A DNA stretch of 64,000 bases from Beduinella massiliensis. GTDB taxonomy: Bacteria > Bacillota > Clostridia > Christensenellales > Aristaeellaceae. The stretch's first letter is position 1, and every line of letters begins with the position of its first letter. A model generated the notes under the pieces. It was not told the DNA's origin. It worked only from the letters and a program-made list of their open reading frames with translations, and ran no database searches. Made by a program: the position numbers and the translations under genes. This document shows positions 1 to 8,764 of this stretch, one piece after another. The stretch covers positions 2,697,605-2,761,604 of the forward strand of contig NZ_LT963430.1 of assembly GCF_900199405.1 (NCBI RefSeq), given 5' to 3'.

Positions 1-407
1 GTGATGCCGACCGCGCGATCGAAGAAGCGCCACAGGCCGAAATATCTCAGAATGCGTTCGGCAAACACGATCGGCTTCGCCGTGGCCAGACAAACCCGAA
101 TTCCCTGGCGCTTCAGCGAGCGAAGCAGAACCGGGATGCCCGTATAAACGGCGTTCACCGACCACCCAACCGCGTCAAAGTCTTCCCGATAATACTCGAC
201 GGCTTGGGCCGCCTGCTCGTTGTCCATCCCGAAAATCTGCTGAAACGACTCAAAGAGCGGCGGGCCGATAAACCGCCGCAGCACCTCCGGATCGAAATCC
301 GCGTATCCCATCTTTCGGGCTGCATATCCCGCCGAACGCATGATCCCCGGGGCAGACTCCGTCAGCGTACCATCCAAATCGAACAACACAGCGTCATATG
401 GAAACAT
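1..407 (-). CDS. HAD-family phosphatase (phosphoglycolate phosphatase-like), partial
   Basis: Cut by the left window edge, so only about 135 N-terminal residues are visible. The nucleophile motif FDLDGT lies at residues 9-14 (Asp10, Asp12). A helical cap region follows, and LATAKP near residue 110 fits HAD motif II. This matches subfamily IA hydrolases such as Gph or PpaX, which remove phosphate from small metabolites; the substrate cannot be told from sequence. The ATG at 405-407 follows a GAGGAG ribosome-binding site. The decarboxylase gene ends 59 bases upstream on the same strand, so co-transcription is possible. Confidence 0.85.
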   Translation of the reverse strand, partial: MFPYDAVLFDLDGTLTESAPGIMRSAGYAARKMGYADFDPEVLRRFIGPPLFESFQQIFGMDNEQAAQAVEYYREDFDAVGWSVNAVYTGIPVLLRSLKRQGIRVCLATAKPIVFAERILRYFGLWRFFDRAVGI

Positions 408-465
408 ACTTTTTTCTCCTCAGCATTCGTTCAAATCCGCCGGCAAGGCCATCGCGTTTCGGCTT

Positions 466-1836
466 TTACGCGCGCACGCAGAGCAGTTTCCCCTCTTCCA
501 GCCCAAAGCGCCAGCGCGGCGCAGCGCGCAGCAATGCCTCCGCAACGGATTCGTCGACGATCTCCCCGGGGGTCACGAGCGGCACGCCCGGCGGATAAAG
601 CCCAGCGCTGACGGCCGCGATACGCCCGACCGCCTGCTGCGGCAACACCGCCTCCTGCGGGGAGAGCGCGGCCTCCCGCACCGAAAGCGCGCGCCGGGGC
701 GGTATCGGCAGCGTGGGCACGTCGGATAACGCTGCTGCGCCGCGCGGCAGCGCGCTAAGCGTCCGCGCCGCGCGCGTCAGCCAATCCGCTGCGTCCAGGA
801 TCGATGGGATGAACACGACGCGCCGGTCGTCCGCCATCTCCGCATCGATCCCCTGTTCTGTTAGCGCTTCCTGCACTTCCCAGCCCGTGCGCCCATGTGC
901 GGCGCAATCCACGACGACCCGGAGCGGGTCGCAGGTGATTCCCGCCGCCCGCCAGCCATCCTGCGCGTTTTCATAGCCCGCGGCACGCAGGAGCTCCCAA
1001 AATGCGTCGATTCGCCCTTTGAGCTCCGTCAATTCTGCAAATCCGCGCTCGTCCATCATCGCCCGGGCGCTGTCCAACGTCTCCATGATGAGAAAGGACG
1101 GACTGGACGAGTGCACCATGCGCAGGGTACGAAGCAGACGGTTCGCGTCCACCGTCTGCGCGGCATGAAGCACCGCGCCTCCCGTCAGCGCGGGCAGCGT
1201 CTTGTGCGCACTTTGCACCCAAAGATCCGCCCCCAGCGCGCCCGCGCTTTGCGGCGCATTTTGCCAGGGCAGGTGTGCCCCGTGCGCCTCGTCTACGCAC
1301 AGCAGCATTCCCAATTCGCGGCATGCCCTCGCGATAGGCACGGCATCCACGCAGATCCCAAAATAATCCGGCCGCGTGAGCAAGACCGCACGCGCCGCCG
1401 TGTGGCTGCGCATCGTCTTTACGACGTCTTCCGGCAAAAAGAAGGGGGCGCCGTCCCGCGTCAGCCTCGGCTCGACGAAGACCGGCCGCAGGCCGCCCCA
1501 TACGCACGCGGAAATCGCGCTGTGGTGCGCATTTCGCGGCAGGATCACCTCGCCGTCCGGCGCCGCAGCGTAGAGCAGCATCGCGAGCATGCCGCTGGTC
1601 GATCCGCCCGTCAAAAAAATCGTGTGCGCCGCACCGCAGGAAGCGGCGTACAAGGCCTGTGCGCGCGCGATGCCGCCGCACGGCGAAAAGAGATCGTCCG
1701 TCGGGCCGATCTCCGTCGTATCCAGGGCGCTATTCACCCATTCCGCAGGCAGGCGTCCTTTGTGTCCAGGCATGTGCAGCCGAACGCGCCCCGATGCCCT
1801 ATGCAGCATGTCGAGCATCGGCGTCTCACTTCGCAT
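466..1836 (-). CDS. Orn/Lys/Arg decarboxylase family PLP enzyme
   Basis: 456 residues, the short form of fold-type I Orn/Lys/Arg decarboxylases (as in Bacillus YaaO/SpeA-like proteins), without the N-terminal response-regulator-like wing of the large enterobacterial forms. HMPGHKG (residues 21-27) is the family signature. VDEAHGAH near residue 181 carries the cofactor-contacting Asp, and SAHKT holds the predicted PLP lysine (Lys212). The likely reaction is decarboxylation of arginine, lysine or ornithine to a polyamine precursor; substrate not resolved. The start overlaps the preceding gene by 11 bases and uses a GGAGG inside it, which suggests translational coupling. Confidence 0.88.
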   Translation of the reverse strand: MRSETPMLDMLHRASGRVRLHMPGHKGRLPAEWVNSALDTTEIGPTDDLFSPCGGIARAQALYAASCGAAHTIFLTGGSTSGMLAMLLYAAAPDGEVILPRNAHHSAISACVWGGLRPVFVEPRLTRDGAPFFLPEDVVKTMRSHTAARAVLLTRPDYFGICVDAVPIARACRELGMLLCVDEAHGAHLPWQNAPQSAGALGADLWVQSAHKTLPALTGGAVLHAAQTVDANRLLRTLRMVHSSSPSFLIMETLDSARAMMDERGFAELTELKGRIDAFWELLRAAGYENAQDGWRAAGITCDPLRVVVDCAAHGRTGWEVQEALTEQGIDAEMADDRRVVFIPSILDAADWLTRAARTLSALPRGAAALSDVPTLPIPPRRALSVREAALSPQEAVLPQQAVGRIAAVSAGLYPPGVPLVTPGEIVDESVAEALLRAAPRWRFGLEEGKLLCVRA

Positions 1837-2320
1837 GCCGCACAGCCTCCTCGATTCGATTGCAGAGCGCTGCCGAAGGCGCGAAAACCGCCGCGTGCTC
1901 CCTTCCCTCCTGCCGGTAGACGAGTACGTGTGAAGCGCGCTTCGCCGGGCAAAAACGGGTGACCGTCCGATACGTCTTCTTCAGGCGCTCGCCCTTTGTA
2001 AAGGCGCGAACGCCCGAAACGTCCTCCGTCCGAACCTCGATCAGTGAATTCACCTTGTCGCCGTAATCCTTCTCCAGCACGAGAACTCCGTCATCTCGCA
2101 GCGTATAGGCATATCCGACGACCGTTCCGCGCATCAGCATCAGGATGACGCAGACCGCGCAGAGAAGAAAGATCGCGTCAAATGCGCCGATGCCCGTAAG
2201 CCGCGCCAGCAGACGGCTCACGGAAAGCGAGGCCGCCAGCAATCCTATGACGAGGGCCACGATGCAAACGAAACGCGCGCCCGTCACCTTTGCCGGCGAA
2301 ATCTTCTCCCGCACCATCAT
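1826..2320 (-). CDS. Small membrane protein of unknown function
   Basis: About 164 residues. Two hydrophobic segments (roughly residues 15-40 and 45-65) are followed by a soluble beta-rich C-terminal part of about 100 residues. The arrangement resembles proteins with a membrane anchor and a PH-like domain, but no family signature is certain. The start is placed at the ATG at 2318-2320, five bases after GGAG; a GTG at 2326 is the alternative. It lies between two genes it overlaps, so it is probably part of a three-gene operon with the decarboxylase. Function unknown. Confidence 0.6.
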   Translation of the reverse strand: MMVREKISPAKVTGARFVCIVALVIGLLAASLSVSRLLARLTGIGAFDAIFLLCAVCVILMLMRGTVVGYAYTLRDDGVLVLEKDYGDKVNSLIEVRTEDVSGVRAFTKGERLKKTYRTVTRFCPAKRASHVLVYRQEGREHAAVFAPSAALCNRIEEAVRHAK

Positions 2321-2664
2321 TCCCACTCCAGGAGACCGGCGGACTCCATGTAGCCCTGCTGTGCGTCCATGTAGTCGTCTACAAAGGCGCCGAGACGCAC
2401 CGCCTTTTCCTCATCGTATCCGTGCTGCTTCACGAGCCCATCCAGAATATACTCGAAGGCTTCGTCGTCGTCGTAAAAGGCTTCGCCGCTCATGCCGTCC
2501 TCCGCCACCGCGCCGGACTCACGCATGAACCGCAGGTCGAGCGCGATCGCCTCCCGGACGAGCACGTCCAGAACGTCCATGAATTCCTTATGGTCAAAGC
2601 GGTCGATCGCAGAAAGGATATACTTCTCGGCCGCTTTTTCGTCGTATCCCTGCATCTTCTTCAC
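2317..2664 (-). CDS. Hypothetical acidic protein, 115 aa
   Basis: Soluble, helical and strongly acidic, with no signal peptide or membrane segment and no recognised family. Two copies of a GYDE-type segment (residues 6-9, and HGYDEEKA near residue 80) suggest a possible internal helical duplication. The stop codon overlaps the start of the following membrane-protein gene, as in a tight operon. Coding is supported by length, GC bias and the overlap. Function unknown. Confidence 0.6.
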   Translation of the reverse strand: MKKMQGYDEKAAEKYILSAIDRFDHKEFMDVLDVLVREAIALDLRFMRESGAVAEDGMSGEAFYDDDEAFEYILDGLVKQHGYDEEKAVRLGAFVDDYMDAQQGYMESAGLLEWE

Positions 2665-2687
2665 TCCTTTGTGAAAGAGGCTGCCGC

Positions 2688-4496
2688 TTACGCCTTTTGC
2701 AGCGCGGAAAGCCTGTCAATCAGCTCTTCAAAGTAGCAGAGCGCGGACTCGACCGGCGCCGGGGTGGACATGTCGATGCCCACCAGCTTCAGCTCCTCGA
2801 TCGGAGGCATGCTGCCGCCCGTCGTCAGGAAATGACGATAGGCCTTCACGGCGCTCTCACCCTCTTCGCGAATGCGGCGCGCAATCGCCACCGCCGCACA
2901 GAAGCTGGTCGCGTACTTGTAGACGTAGAACGCGTTGTAGAAATGCGGAATGCGCATCCACTCGTTCGCGATCTCTGCGTCTACGAACGCCTGCTGACCA
3001 TAATAAAGGTCGTTCAGGCTCTTGTACATCGCGCACAGCGATTCACGCGTCAGCGCTTCACCCGTCTCCGCCATACGGTGTGCCTTATGTTCGAACTCCG
3101 CAAACATCGTCTGACGGAAGACCGTCGTGCGGAAGTTCTCGAGCAGATGGTTGCAAAGCGCCGTCTGCGCCTTTTGATCGTCCCTGTACGTCTCGCGCAG
3201 GTATTCGATCGTCAGCACTTCGTTGACCGTGGAGGCTACCTCCGCCACGAAGATGGCGTAGTCGCTCTTGGCGAAGGGCTGCTCCCTGTTCGAGTAGTAC
3301 GAATGCATCGTGTGCCCCAGCTCGTGCGCAAGGGTCAGCATGCTGTCCAGCGTGTCGACGTAGTTGGTCAGGATGTACGGGTGTACGTCGTACGCGCCGC
3401 CGTTGGAGTATGCGCCGCTCGTCTTTCCGCGGTTTTCGTACACGTCGATCCAGCGCTCGTCCTTCGCGCGGCAGAGCACCTGCACGTAGTCGTCGCCCAG
3501 CACAGCAAGCGCCTTCTTGATGATTTCAAAGCCTTTATCGTAGGGAACTTCCAGCTCAAAATCCTTTACCATCGGCGTATACAGGTCGTACATGTGCACT
3601 TCTTTGAGGTCGAGCACCTCGCCGCGCAGCGCGACGTAACGCGCGAGCCCCGGCAGATGCGCGTGCATCGCGTCGATCAGGCTGTCGTACACGCTTTCCG
3701 GCACCTCGTCCGGGAACAGTGCCGCCGCGCGCGCGGAGGGGAAGTGCCGCACCGTGGCAAAGAACAAATCCTTCTTCACGTTGCCCGCATAGGCCGCGGC
3801 AAACGTGTTGCCAAAGCCCCCGTAGGTGTTCATCATGCGCTCAAAGGCCGCCTTACGGACGGCACGGTCGCGGCTTTCGATGTACGCGCGATAGTTCGCG
3901 TCCGTCAGCTCGACCTCCTCGCCCTGCTCATCCCGGATTGTGCCGAAGCGCATGTCCACGTCGGTGAGCATTTCGACCGTGTTTTCTACCCCTTGCGCCA
4001 TGTCCTGCGTCGCCGCGACGAGCTGCTCCATTTCGCTTGAAAGCGTATGGGCCTTCTGGCGCAGCAGATCCTTCAAAAACACGTCGTAATCGGCAAATGC
4101 GGGATCCGCAGCGTACGATACCAGCGTTTCTTCTGGCAGCGCGAGCAGTTCAGGGCTCAGGAAAGCGCTCGCCGTCGCGTTTTTCGTCCACAGGGTCATC
4201 GCGCGGTCCTGCAGTGCCTGATAGACCGGGTCGCCGTTGTCGCCGTTTCGGCTCATGGAGGCGTAGCAGAACAGGCGCGTCATGCGCTTGGCCGCGTCGA
4301 AGTAGGCGTTCAGCACCTCCAGCACAACCGCCTTTCCCTCGCCGAGGCGTCCCGCGAAGCCTGCAAAGGCCTCCCCCTGTGCCTTCGCCTTTTCAAAATC
4401 CCGCTCCCACGCGTCATTCGTCTCGTAGATGTCCTTCAGGTTCCACTTGAAGCGCTCTTCCGTTTCGGCGCGCGTGCGCATCTTGGTCTGTCCCAT
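2688..4496 (-). CDS. pepF: Oligoendopeptidase F (M3 metallopeptidase)
   Basis: 602 residues, the full length of the PepF family. The zinc motif HELGHTMH lies near residues 388-395, and a downstream Glu in the FVAEVAST segment fits the third zinc ligand. The enzyme is cytoplasmic and cleaves short peptides, typically 7-17 residues. The M3 N-terminal helical domain begins with WNLKDIYETNDAW. The ATG follows AAGGAAGG. It ends 23 bases before the acidic 115-aa gene, so the two may share a transcript. Confidence 0.95.
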   Translation of the reverse strand: MGQTKMRTRAETEERFKWNLKDIYETNDAWERDFEKAKAQGEAFAGFAGRLGEGKAVVLEVLNAYFDAAKRMTRLFCYASMSRNGDNGDPVYQALQDRAMTLWTKNATASAFLSPELLALPEETLVSYAADPAFADYDVFLKDLLRQKAHTLSSEMEQLVAATQDMAQGVENTVEMLTDVDMRFGTIRDEQGEEVELTDANYRAYIESRDRAVRKAAFERMMNTYGGFGNTFAAAYAGNVKKDLFFATVRHFPSARAAALFPDEVPESVYDSLIDAMHAHLPGLARYVALRGEVLDLKEVHMYDLYTPMVKDFELEVPYDKGFEIIKKALAVLGDDYVQVLCRAKDERWIDVYENRGKTSGAYSNGGAYDVHPYILTNYVDTLDSMLTLAHELGHTMHSYYSNREQPFAKSDYAIFVAEVASTVNEVLTIEYLRETYRDDQKAQTALCNHLLENFRTTVFRQTMFAEFEHKAHRMAETGEALTRESLCAMYKSLNDLYYGQQAFVDAEIANEWMRIPHFYNAFYVYKYATSFCAAVAIARRIREEGESAVKAYRHFLTTGGSMPPIEELKLVGIDMSTPAPVESALCYFEELIDRLSALQKA

Positions 4497-4553
4497 GAAG
4501 CGAACCTTCCTTTCTGTCTATCCAATATTGCACGGGGAAAGCGTTCGCTTTCC

Positions 4554-5903
4554 TCAGTTTTTCAGGCTTTGCAGCGGCGCGGGGATTCGCCCGCCGCGCG
4601 CGATGAACGTCTCCGCCGAGTAGCGGCTTACCGGCATGATGGGGGCGCGGCCAAAGAGACCGCCGAACTCCACGCCGTCCCCAACCTGCTTGCCGGGGGC
4701 GGGAATCACGCGAACCGCCGTCGTCTTGCTGTTGACCATTCCAATGGCCGCCTCGTCCGCGATGATCGCGGAAATGGTGGAAGCGGGCGTGTCGCCAGGC
4801 ACCGCGATCATATCCAGTCCAACGGAGCACACGCAGGTCATCGCTTCCAGCTTTTCCAGCGAGAGCGCTCCGCATTCCGCCGCCTCGATCATGCCGATGT
4901 CCTCGCTCACCGGGATGAACGCGCCGGAAAGGCCACCCACGTGTGAAGAAGCCATGACGCCGCCCTTCTTCACCGCATCGTTGAGCAGCGCCAGCGCCGC
5001 CGTCGTGCCGTGGCAGCCGCAGCGCTCCAGTCCCATTTCCTCCAGGATGTGCGCCACGCTGTCGCCCATCGCGGGCGTCGGCGCGAGCGAGAGATCCACG
5101 ATGCCGAACGGCACGTCGAGGCGCGCGGACGCCTCGCGCGCGATGAGCTGCCCCACGCGCGTGATCTTAAAGGCGGTGCGCTTGATCGTCTCCGCCACCA
5201 CGTCGAAGGGCTTGTCCTTGGCGCTGATCTCCAGCGCGCGCTTCACGACGCCCGGTCCCGAAATGCCCACGTTGATGCAGCAATCTCCCTCGCCTGGGCC
5301 GTGGAAAGCCCCCGCCATAAAGGGGTTATCCTCCACTGCGTTGGAAAAGACGACGAGCTTCATGCAGCCCATGCCGTCCGGCGTGCAGGCGGCGATCCGC
5401 TTGATGACCTCGCCGCACATGCGCACGGCGTCCATGTCTATTCCCGCGCGCGTGGACGCTACGTTCACGCTGGCGCATACGCGCTCCGTGGTCGACAGCG
5501 CCTCCGGCAGCGAGAGAATGAGCGCCCTGTCCGAAGGGGTCATGCCCTTTTGCACCAACGCGCTGTAGCCGCCGATGAAGTTTACGCCCGTTGCCTTCGC
5601 CGCCTCGTCCATAGCGCGCACCGCAGGCAGCGGATCGCCCGCCGCCGCCGCAACCAGGGCGATGGGGGTGACGGAGATGCGCTTGTTGACGATCGGAATG
5701 CCGTATTCCCGCTCCAGCGCCTCGCCGACCGAGACGAGATGCTCCGCCTTCTTCGTGATGCGGTCATAGATGCGGCGTCCCATCTCTTTGGGATCGGGGT
5801 GCGCGCATTCAAAGAGCGAAATGCCCATGGTGATCGTGCGGATGTCCAGCTTTTCCTCGGCGATCATGTGCACCGTTTGGAGGATGTCAGACGTATTGAG
5901 CAT
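4554..5903 (-). CDS. UPF0210 (DUF711) PFL-family protein
   Basis: 449 residues, the usual length. The family is related to pyruvate formate-lyase-like folds and is conserved in Firmicutes and archaea, but its reaction is not established. Glycine-rich stretches such as [12 protein letters not shown] and [12 protein letters not shown] are recognisable family blocks. It follows the ACT-domain gene by 11 bases; this UPF0237-UPF0210 pair is widely conserved, so the two products probably work together, with the ACT protein perhaps sensing an amino acid. The biological role is unknown. Confidence 0.92.
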   Translation of the reverse strand: MLNTSDILQTVHMIAEEKLDIRTITMGISLFECAHPDPKEMGRRIYDRITKKAEHLVSVGEALEREYGIPIVNKRISVTPIALVAAAAGDPLPAVRAMDEAAKATGVNFIGGYSALVQKGMTPSDRALILSLPEALSTTERVCASVNVASTRAGIDMDAVRMCGEVIKRIAACTPDGMGCMKLVVFSNAVEDNPFMAGAFHGPGEGDCCINVGISGPGVVKRALEISAKDKPFDVVAETIKRTAFKITRVGQLIAREASARLDVPFGIVDLSLAPTPAMGDSVAHILEEMGLERCGCHGTTAALALLNDAVKKGGVMASSHVGGLSGAFIPVSEDIGMIEAAECGALSLEKLEAMTCVCSVGLDMIAVPGDTPASTISAIIADEAAIGMVNSKTTAVRVIPAPGKQVGDGVEFGGLFGRAPIMPVSRYSAETFIARGGRIPAPLQSLKN

Positions 5904-5914
5904 GATGTTCCTCC

Positions 5915-6190
5915 TTATATCCGATGCATAGCGTCGAAAATCTCATAGCGCTGAATCAGGATCTGCACGTTGATCTTCTGTTCCAGCTCTTTCAGTGCGT
6001 CGGCCAGCACCCCAAAGTCCGCCTCTGAAATGTCCACCATCATCACCATGTTGAACATGTCGGTGAGAACGGTCTGCGCGATGTCCAGAATATTCGCTTT
6101 CCTATCCGTGAGCACGGCGCTCACGGCGGCGATGATGCCGGTGCGGTCGCGCCCGAGTACCGTCACGACGGCGGTATTTTTCTTGTCCAT
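5915..6190 (-). CDS. ACT domain protein, UPF0237 family
   Basis: 91 residues forming one ACT domain. The N-terminal [16 protein letters not shown] is the strand-loop-helix that binds small ligands in ACT proteins, and [10 protein letters not shown] is the next conserved block. Such proteins usually dimerise and bind amino acids to control a partner. The partner is presumably the UPF0210 product encoded immediately downstream. The start at 6190 has an AAGGAGGGC-type ribosome-binding site. Confidence 0.92.
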   Translation of the reverse strand: MDKKNTAVVTVLGRDRTGIIAAVSAVLTDRKANILDIAQTVLTDMFNMVMMVDISEADFGVLADALKELEQKINVQILIQRYEIFDAMHRI

Positions 6191-6229
6191 GGGAATGCCC
6201 TCCTTATTTTCTGCCTTCAGGGTGTTTTC

Positions 6230-7231
6230 TTATTCTTGCCCGTCCCGAATATTGGCGGACTTAATCGAATGCACGTGGTCGGGCGCGCCGTAGGGATCGC
6301 TTCCTCCCATGCCCTGGCCGCCCGCGCGCACGTACAGCACCGCGCTGAGCGCGCAAGTCACCGGCAGGAAAATCGCTCCTATGACCGGTTCGGCGAGCTG
6401 CAGCACGCGAATCGGCGCGCCGCCCTGGAAGAATGCGACGGACCAGAGGATCGCAATCAACGCCGACAGCACAAAACCCACCGCAGACAGCGCCAGATTG
6501 GCTAACGCTACGACGCCGATGCGGCGAAAGCAAATCTGCGCGGAACGCGCCACAGCCGCCATCCCCCGCGCCCCTTCTCCCACGGCCGCAAGCCAGATGA
6601 AGGAGAGCATCAGCGTCACGAAGAAGTCAAAGGCCGCGCGCACGACCATCACCAGCAGCATGCCGATCAGCGGCGCGGCGCTGCCAAGCCCCGGAATTAT
6701 CGCAAGCAGATTGCTCACAAACGAAAGCACCATCGCCGCAAAGTACGGCAAAAAGGATAGCAGCTGCGTGACGACCATGCTGATAAACGCCAGGAACAAC
6801 AGGCTTTTCCAGCTGTGCAGCGTCTCCGACGCCGCGTCGTTCGCGGACAGGCGCGTGCGCGCGTTGAGCTGCGCCAGGTTCATGCGCGCAAGGGACGCCT
6901 GCAGCAGCGGCACGAGAAAGAAGGAAGAGAGCAGCGAGAGAAGCCCTGTCCGCAGCATCGTCTCCGAAGAGCCCTCCATCGTGCGAAGCAGCAGCTCCGT
7001 AAGCTCCTCCGCGCCCACAGTGCCCGCCGTCATGCCGTGCAAAAAGTCCTCCCATGCCGCAAAGAGCGGTGCGGTGACCTGCCACGCGGAAATGGATGAG
7101 AGCAGTGCGGGCAGCAAATACAGCAGCGCGCAAAGCGCAAAGGCGCTCGCTGCGTTTTCCCGCAGCAGCGCAAGCGCCTCTTTCAGGCACGACCACGCGT
7201 CGCCCGCTGCCTGCCGAAACGTTCTTTTCAT
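6230..7231 (-). CDS. Multi-pass membrane protein, unknown function
   Basis: 333 residues with about six hydrophobic segments in a pattern like the DUF975/glycerophosphoryl-diester-phosphodiesterase-associated membrane proteins of Firmicutes. A long amphipathic stretch after the first membrane segment (roughly residues 60-105) may be extracellular. There are no catalytic motifs. A Gly/Asp-rich tail of about 30 residues is probably cytoplasmic. The start has an AGGAGGTCG ribosome-binding site. The ACT gene lies 39 bases downstream. Function unknown. Confidence 0.7.
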   Translation of the reverse strand: MKRTFRQAAGDAWSCLKEALALLRENAASAFALCALLYLLPALLSSISAWQVTAPLFAAWEDFLHGMTAGTVGAEELTELLLRTMEGSSETMLRTGLLSLLSSFFLVPLLQASLARMNLAQLNARTRLSANDAASETLHSWKSLLFLAFISMVVTQLLSFLPYFAAMVLSFVSNLLAIIPGLGSAAPLIGMLLVMVVRAAFDFFVTLMLSFIWLAAVGEGARGMAAVARSAQICFRRIGVVALANLALSAVGFVLSALIAILWSVAFFQGGAPIRVLQLAEPVIGAIFLPVTCALSAVLYVRAGGQGMGGSDPYGAPDHVHSIKSANIRDGQE

Positions 7232-7311
7232 CGAATCGACCTCCTAGCGTATCATTGTAGCGTATTTGTACGCCAGCCGCAAGCTTTTGCGGGCTTTCCA
7301 TCCAAAAAGCG

Positions 7312-7340
7312 TTGCGTTCGGCGGACGGCAGCGCTATACT
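7312..7340 (+). promoter_or_regulatory. Sigma-A-type promoter for the GNAT gene
   Basis: TTGCGT (7312-7317) and TATACT (7335-7340) are separated by 17 bases and lie about 25 bases upstream of the likely GTG start at 7365. It is the only clear promoter pair in the gap between the divergent membrane-protein gene and the GNAT gene. Confidence 0.5.
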
Positions 7341-7364
7341 GCCTTTATAACCAGCCCAGAAAGC

Positions 7365-7802
7365 GTGATTTTCTTGCTCGACATCAGACCCGTATCCCCT
7401 GACCGCTTCGTCCTATACGAAAACGCCGCCTATGCAGGCGGCGTTACGGTTTATCGCACGGATGACGCTTTTTCCATCGGCATCCTGATCGTTCCCGCCA
7501 AACGAAGGCAAGGGCTTGCCCTCGAGGCGCTGCGGCAAATCGCTGCGGCGTACTTTGACGCCGGCTTCGCGCTGTGCCGCAATTTCGTCGCGCCCGAAAA
7601 TGCCGCGTCGATCCGGCTGCACGAGCGCGCAGGTTTTGCCCGTGCAGGCAGCGCTTCCATCGACGGAAAGCCTGCGCTTATCTTTGAAAAACGCGCCCCT
7701 GGCCCGTCAGTCGTTCAGCACCCGCTCGATGATGAACCGCGGGCGCGCCTTCGTCTCGTTGTATACCTTGCCGACGTACTCTCCGATGATGCCCAGGCTT
7801 AA
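7365..7802 (+). CDS. GNAT-family N-acetyltransferase
   Basis: About 145 residues from the GTG at 7365; the frame is open further upstream to 7266, but the promoter at 7312-7340 argues for the later start. Motif A of GNAT enzymes is visible as VPAKRRQGLALEALRQI (acetyl-CoA pyrophosphate loop RRxGxA-like), and PENAASIRLHERAGF is the motif B region. The acceptor is unknown. The last 32 codons run antisense through the 3' end of the convergent GT2 gene, an unusually long convergent overlap; the domain itself seems complete before that point. Confidence 0.75.
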   Translation: MIFLLDIRPVSPDRFVLYENAAYAGGVTVYRTDDAFSIGILIVPAKRRQGLALEALRQIAAAYFDAGFALCRNFVAPENAASIRLHERAGFARAGSASIDGKPALIFEKRAPGPSVVQHPLDDEPRARLRLVVYLADVLSDDAQA

Positions 7803-8660
7803 AAGCTGAATGCCGCCGATCATCCAGATCGAAGCCATCAACGAAGTCCAGCCGGCCTGCGCGGACCCCATCAGCTTGGAAACCAGCGCCCAGATCAGCG
7901 CGATGATGCTCGCGATAAAGATGACGAAGCCGACCGTCAGAATCATGCGGATCGGCTTCACGCTGAACGACGTGATGCCGTCAAAGGCAAAGGAGAGCAT
8001 CTTTTTCAGCGGATACTTGCTCTCGCCCGCGAACCGTTCCGCGCGCTCGTATTCCACCGTCGTCCACGGATAGCCGATCTGAGGGACGATGCCGCGCAAA
8101 AACAGGTTGACCTCTTTAAACTGCGAAAGGCCCTCCACCGCGCGCTTTGACATCAGCCGGTAGTCCGCGTGGTTGAACACGATGTCGACGCCCAAATGCT
8201 GCATGACCTTGTAAAACCCTTCGGCGGTAAAGCGCTTAAAAAACGTATCCGTCTTGCGCGCGCTGCGCACGCCGTATACGACGTCGTAGCCGTTATGATA
8301 CGCGTCGACCATCGCGTCCACCGCGTTCACGTCGTCCTGTAGGTCCGCGTCCATGGAAATGATCATGTCGGCATAGTTTACCGCCGTCATCAGCCCCGCC
8401 AGCAACGCGTTTTGATGGCCCCGATTGCGCGAAAGATTCACGCCGGAAAAGAGCTTGTCCTTTTCGTGAAGTCTTTGAATGATCTCCCAGGTCTTGTCTT
8501 TGGAACCGTCGTTGACGAACATGATCCGGCTCTTTTCCGATACTTTGCCCGTTTCCATCAGCGCGTGCATCTTCTCACGCAGCCGCTTCGACGTTTCCGG
8601 CAGCACCGCCTCTTCCTTGTAGCAGGGAACGACAATGTAAAGCGTCTTTTCATCTTTCAT
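7707..8660 (-). CDS. GT2 glycosyltransferase, DPM1/GtrB-like
   Basis: 317 residues. The N-terminal GT-A domain has VPCYKEE, VNDGSKD and the metal-binding SMDADLQDD (DxD-like). Two C-terminal membrane segments lie around residues 230-255 and 265-295. This architecture is that of polyprenyl-phosphate glycosyltransferases (GtrB/ArnC/CsbB type), which move a sugar from a nucleotide donor to undecaprenyl phosphate on the cytoplasmic face. It lies just downstream of the WcaJ-type gene on the same strand and probably serves glycan modification. Start: ATG after AAAGGATG. Confidence 0.9.
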   Translation of the reverse strand: MKDEKTLYIVVPCYKEEAVLPETSKRLREKMHALMETGKVSEKSRIMFVNDGSKDKTWEIIQRLHEKDKLFSGVNLSRNRGHQNALLAGLMTAVNYADMIISMDADLQDDVNAVDAMVDAYHNGYDVVYGVRSARKTDTFFKRFTAEGFYKVMQHLGVDIVFNHADYRLMSKRAVEGLSQFKEVNLFLRGIVPQIGYPWTTVEYERAERFAGESKYPLKKMLSFAFDGITSFSVKPIRMILTVGFVIFIASIIALIWALVSKLMGSAQAGWTSLMASIWMIGGIQLLSLGIIGEYVGKVYNETKARPRFIIERVLND

Positions 8661-8764
8661 TCTTGATCATCCTTTCTTTTGCAGGCGCGATGTACCCGTG
8701 GTGAGAATCTCCATGGCTTTCAATTTTCGATCAGGAAAACCATACCGCTTCGCCGTGGCATCTT

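Noticed and set aside
895-1962. Long plus-strand open frame of 355 codons
   Set aside because: It lies antisense to the decarboxylase and shows Arg/His/Ala-rich, motif-free residues typical of the opposite strand of GC-rich genes.
2697-4040. Plus-strand open frame of 447 codons opposite pepF
   Set aside because: It is the antisense shadow of a clear M3 peptidase; no protein family features.
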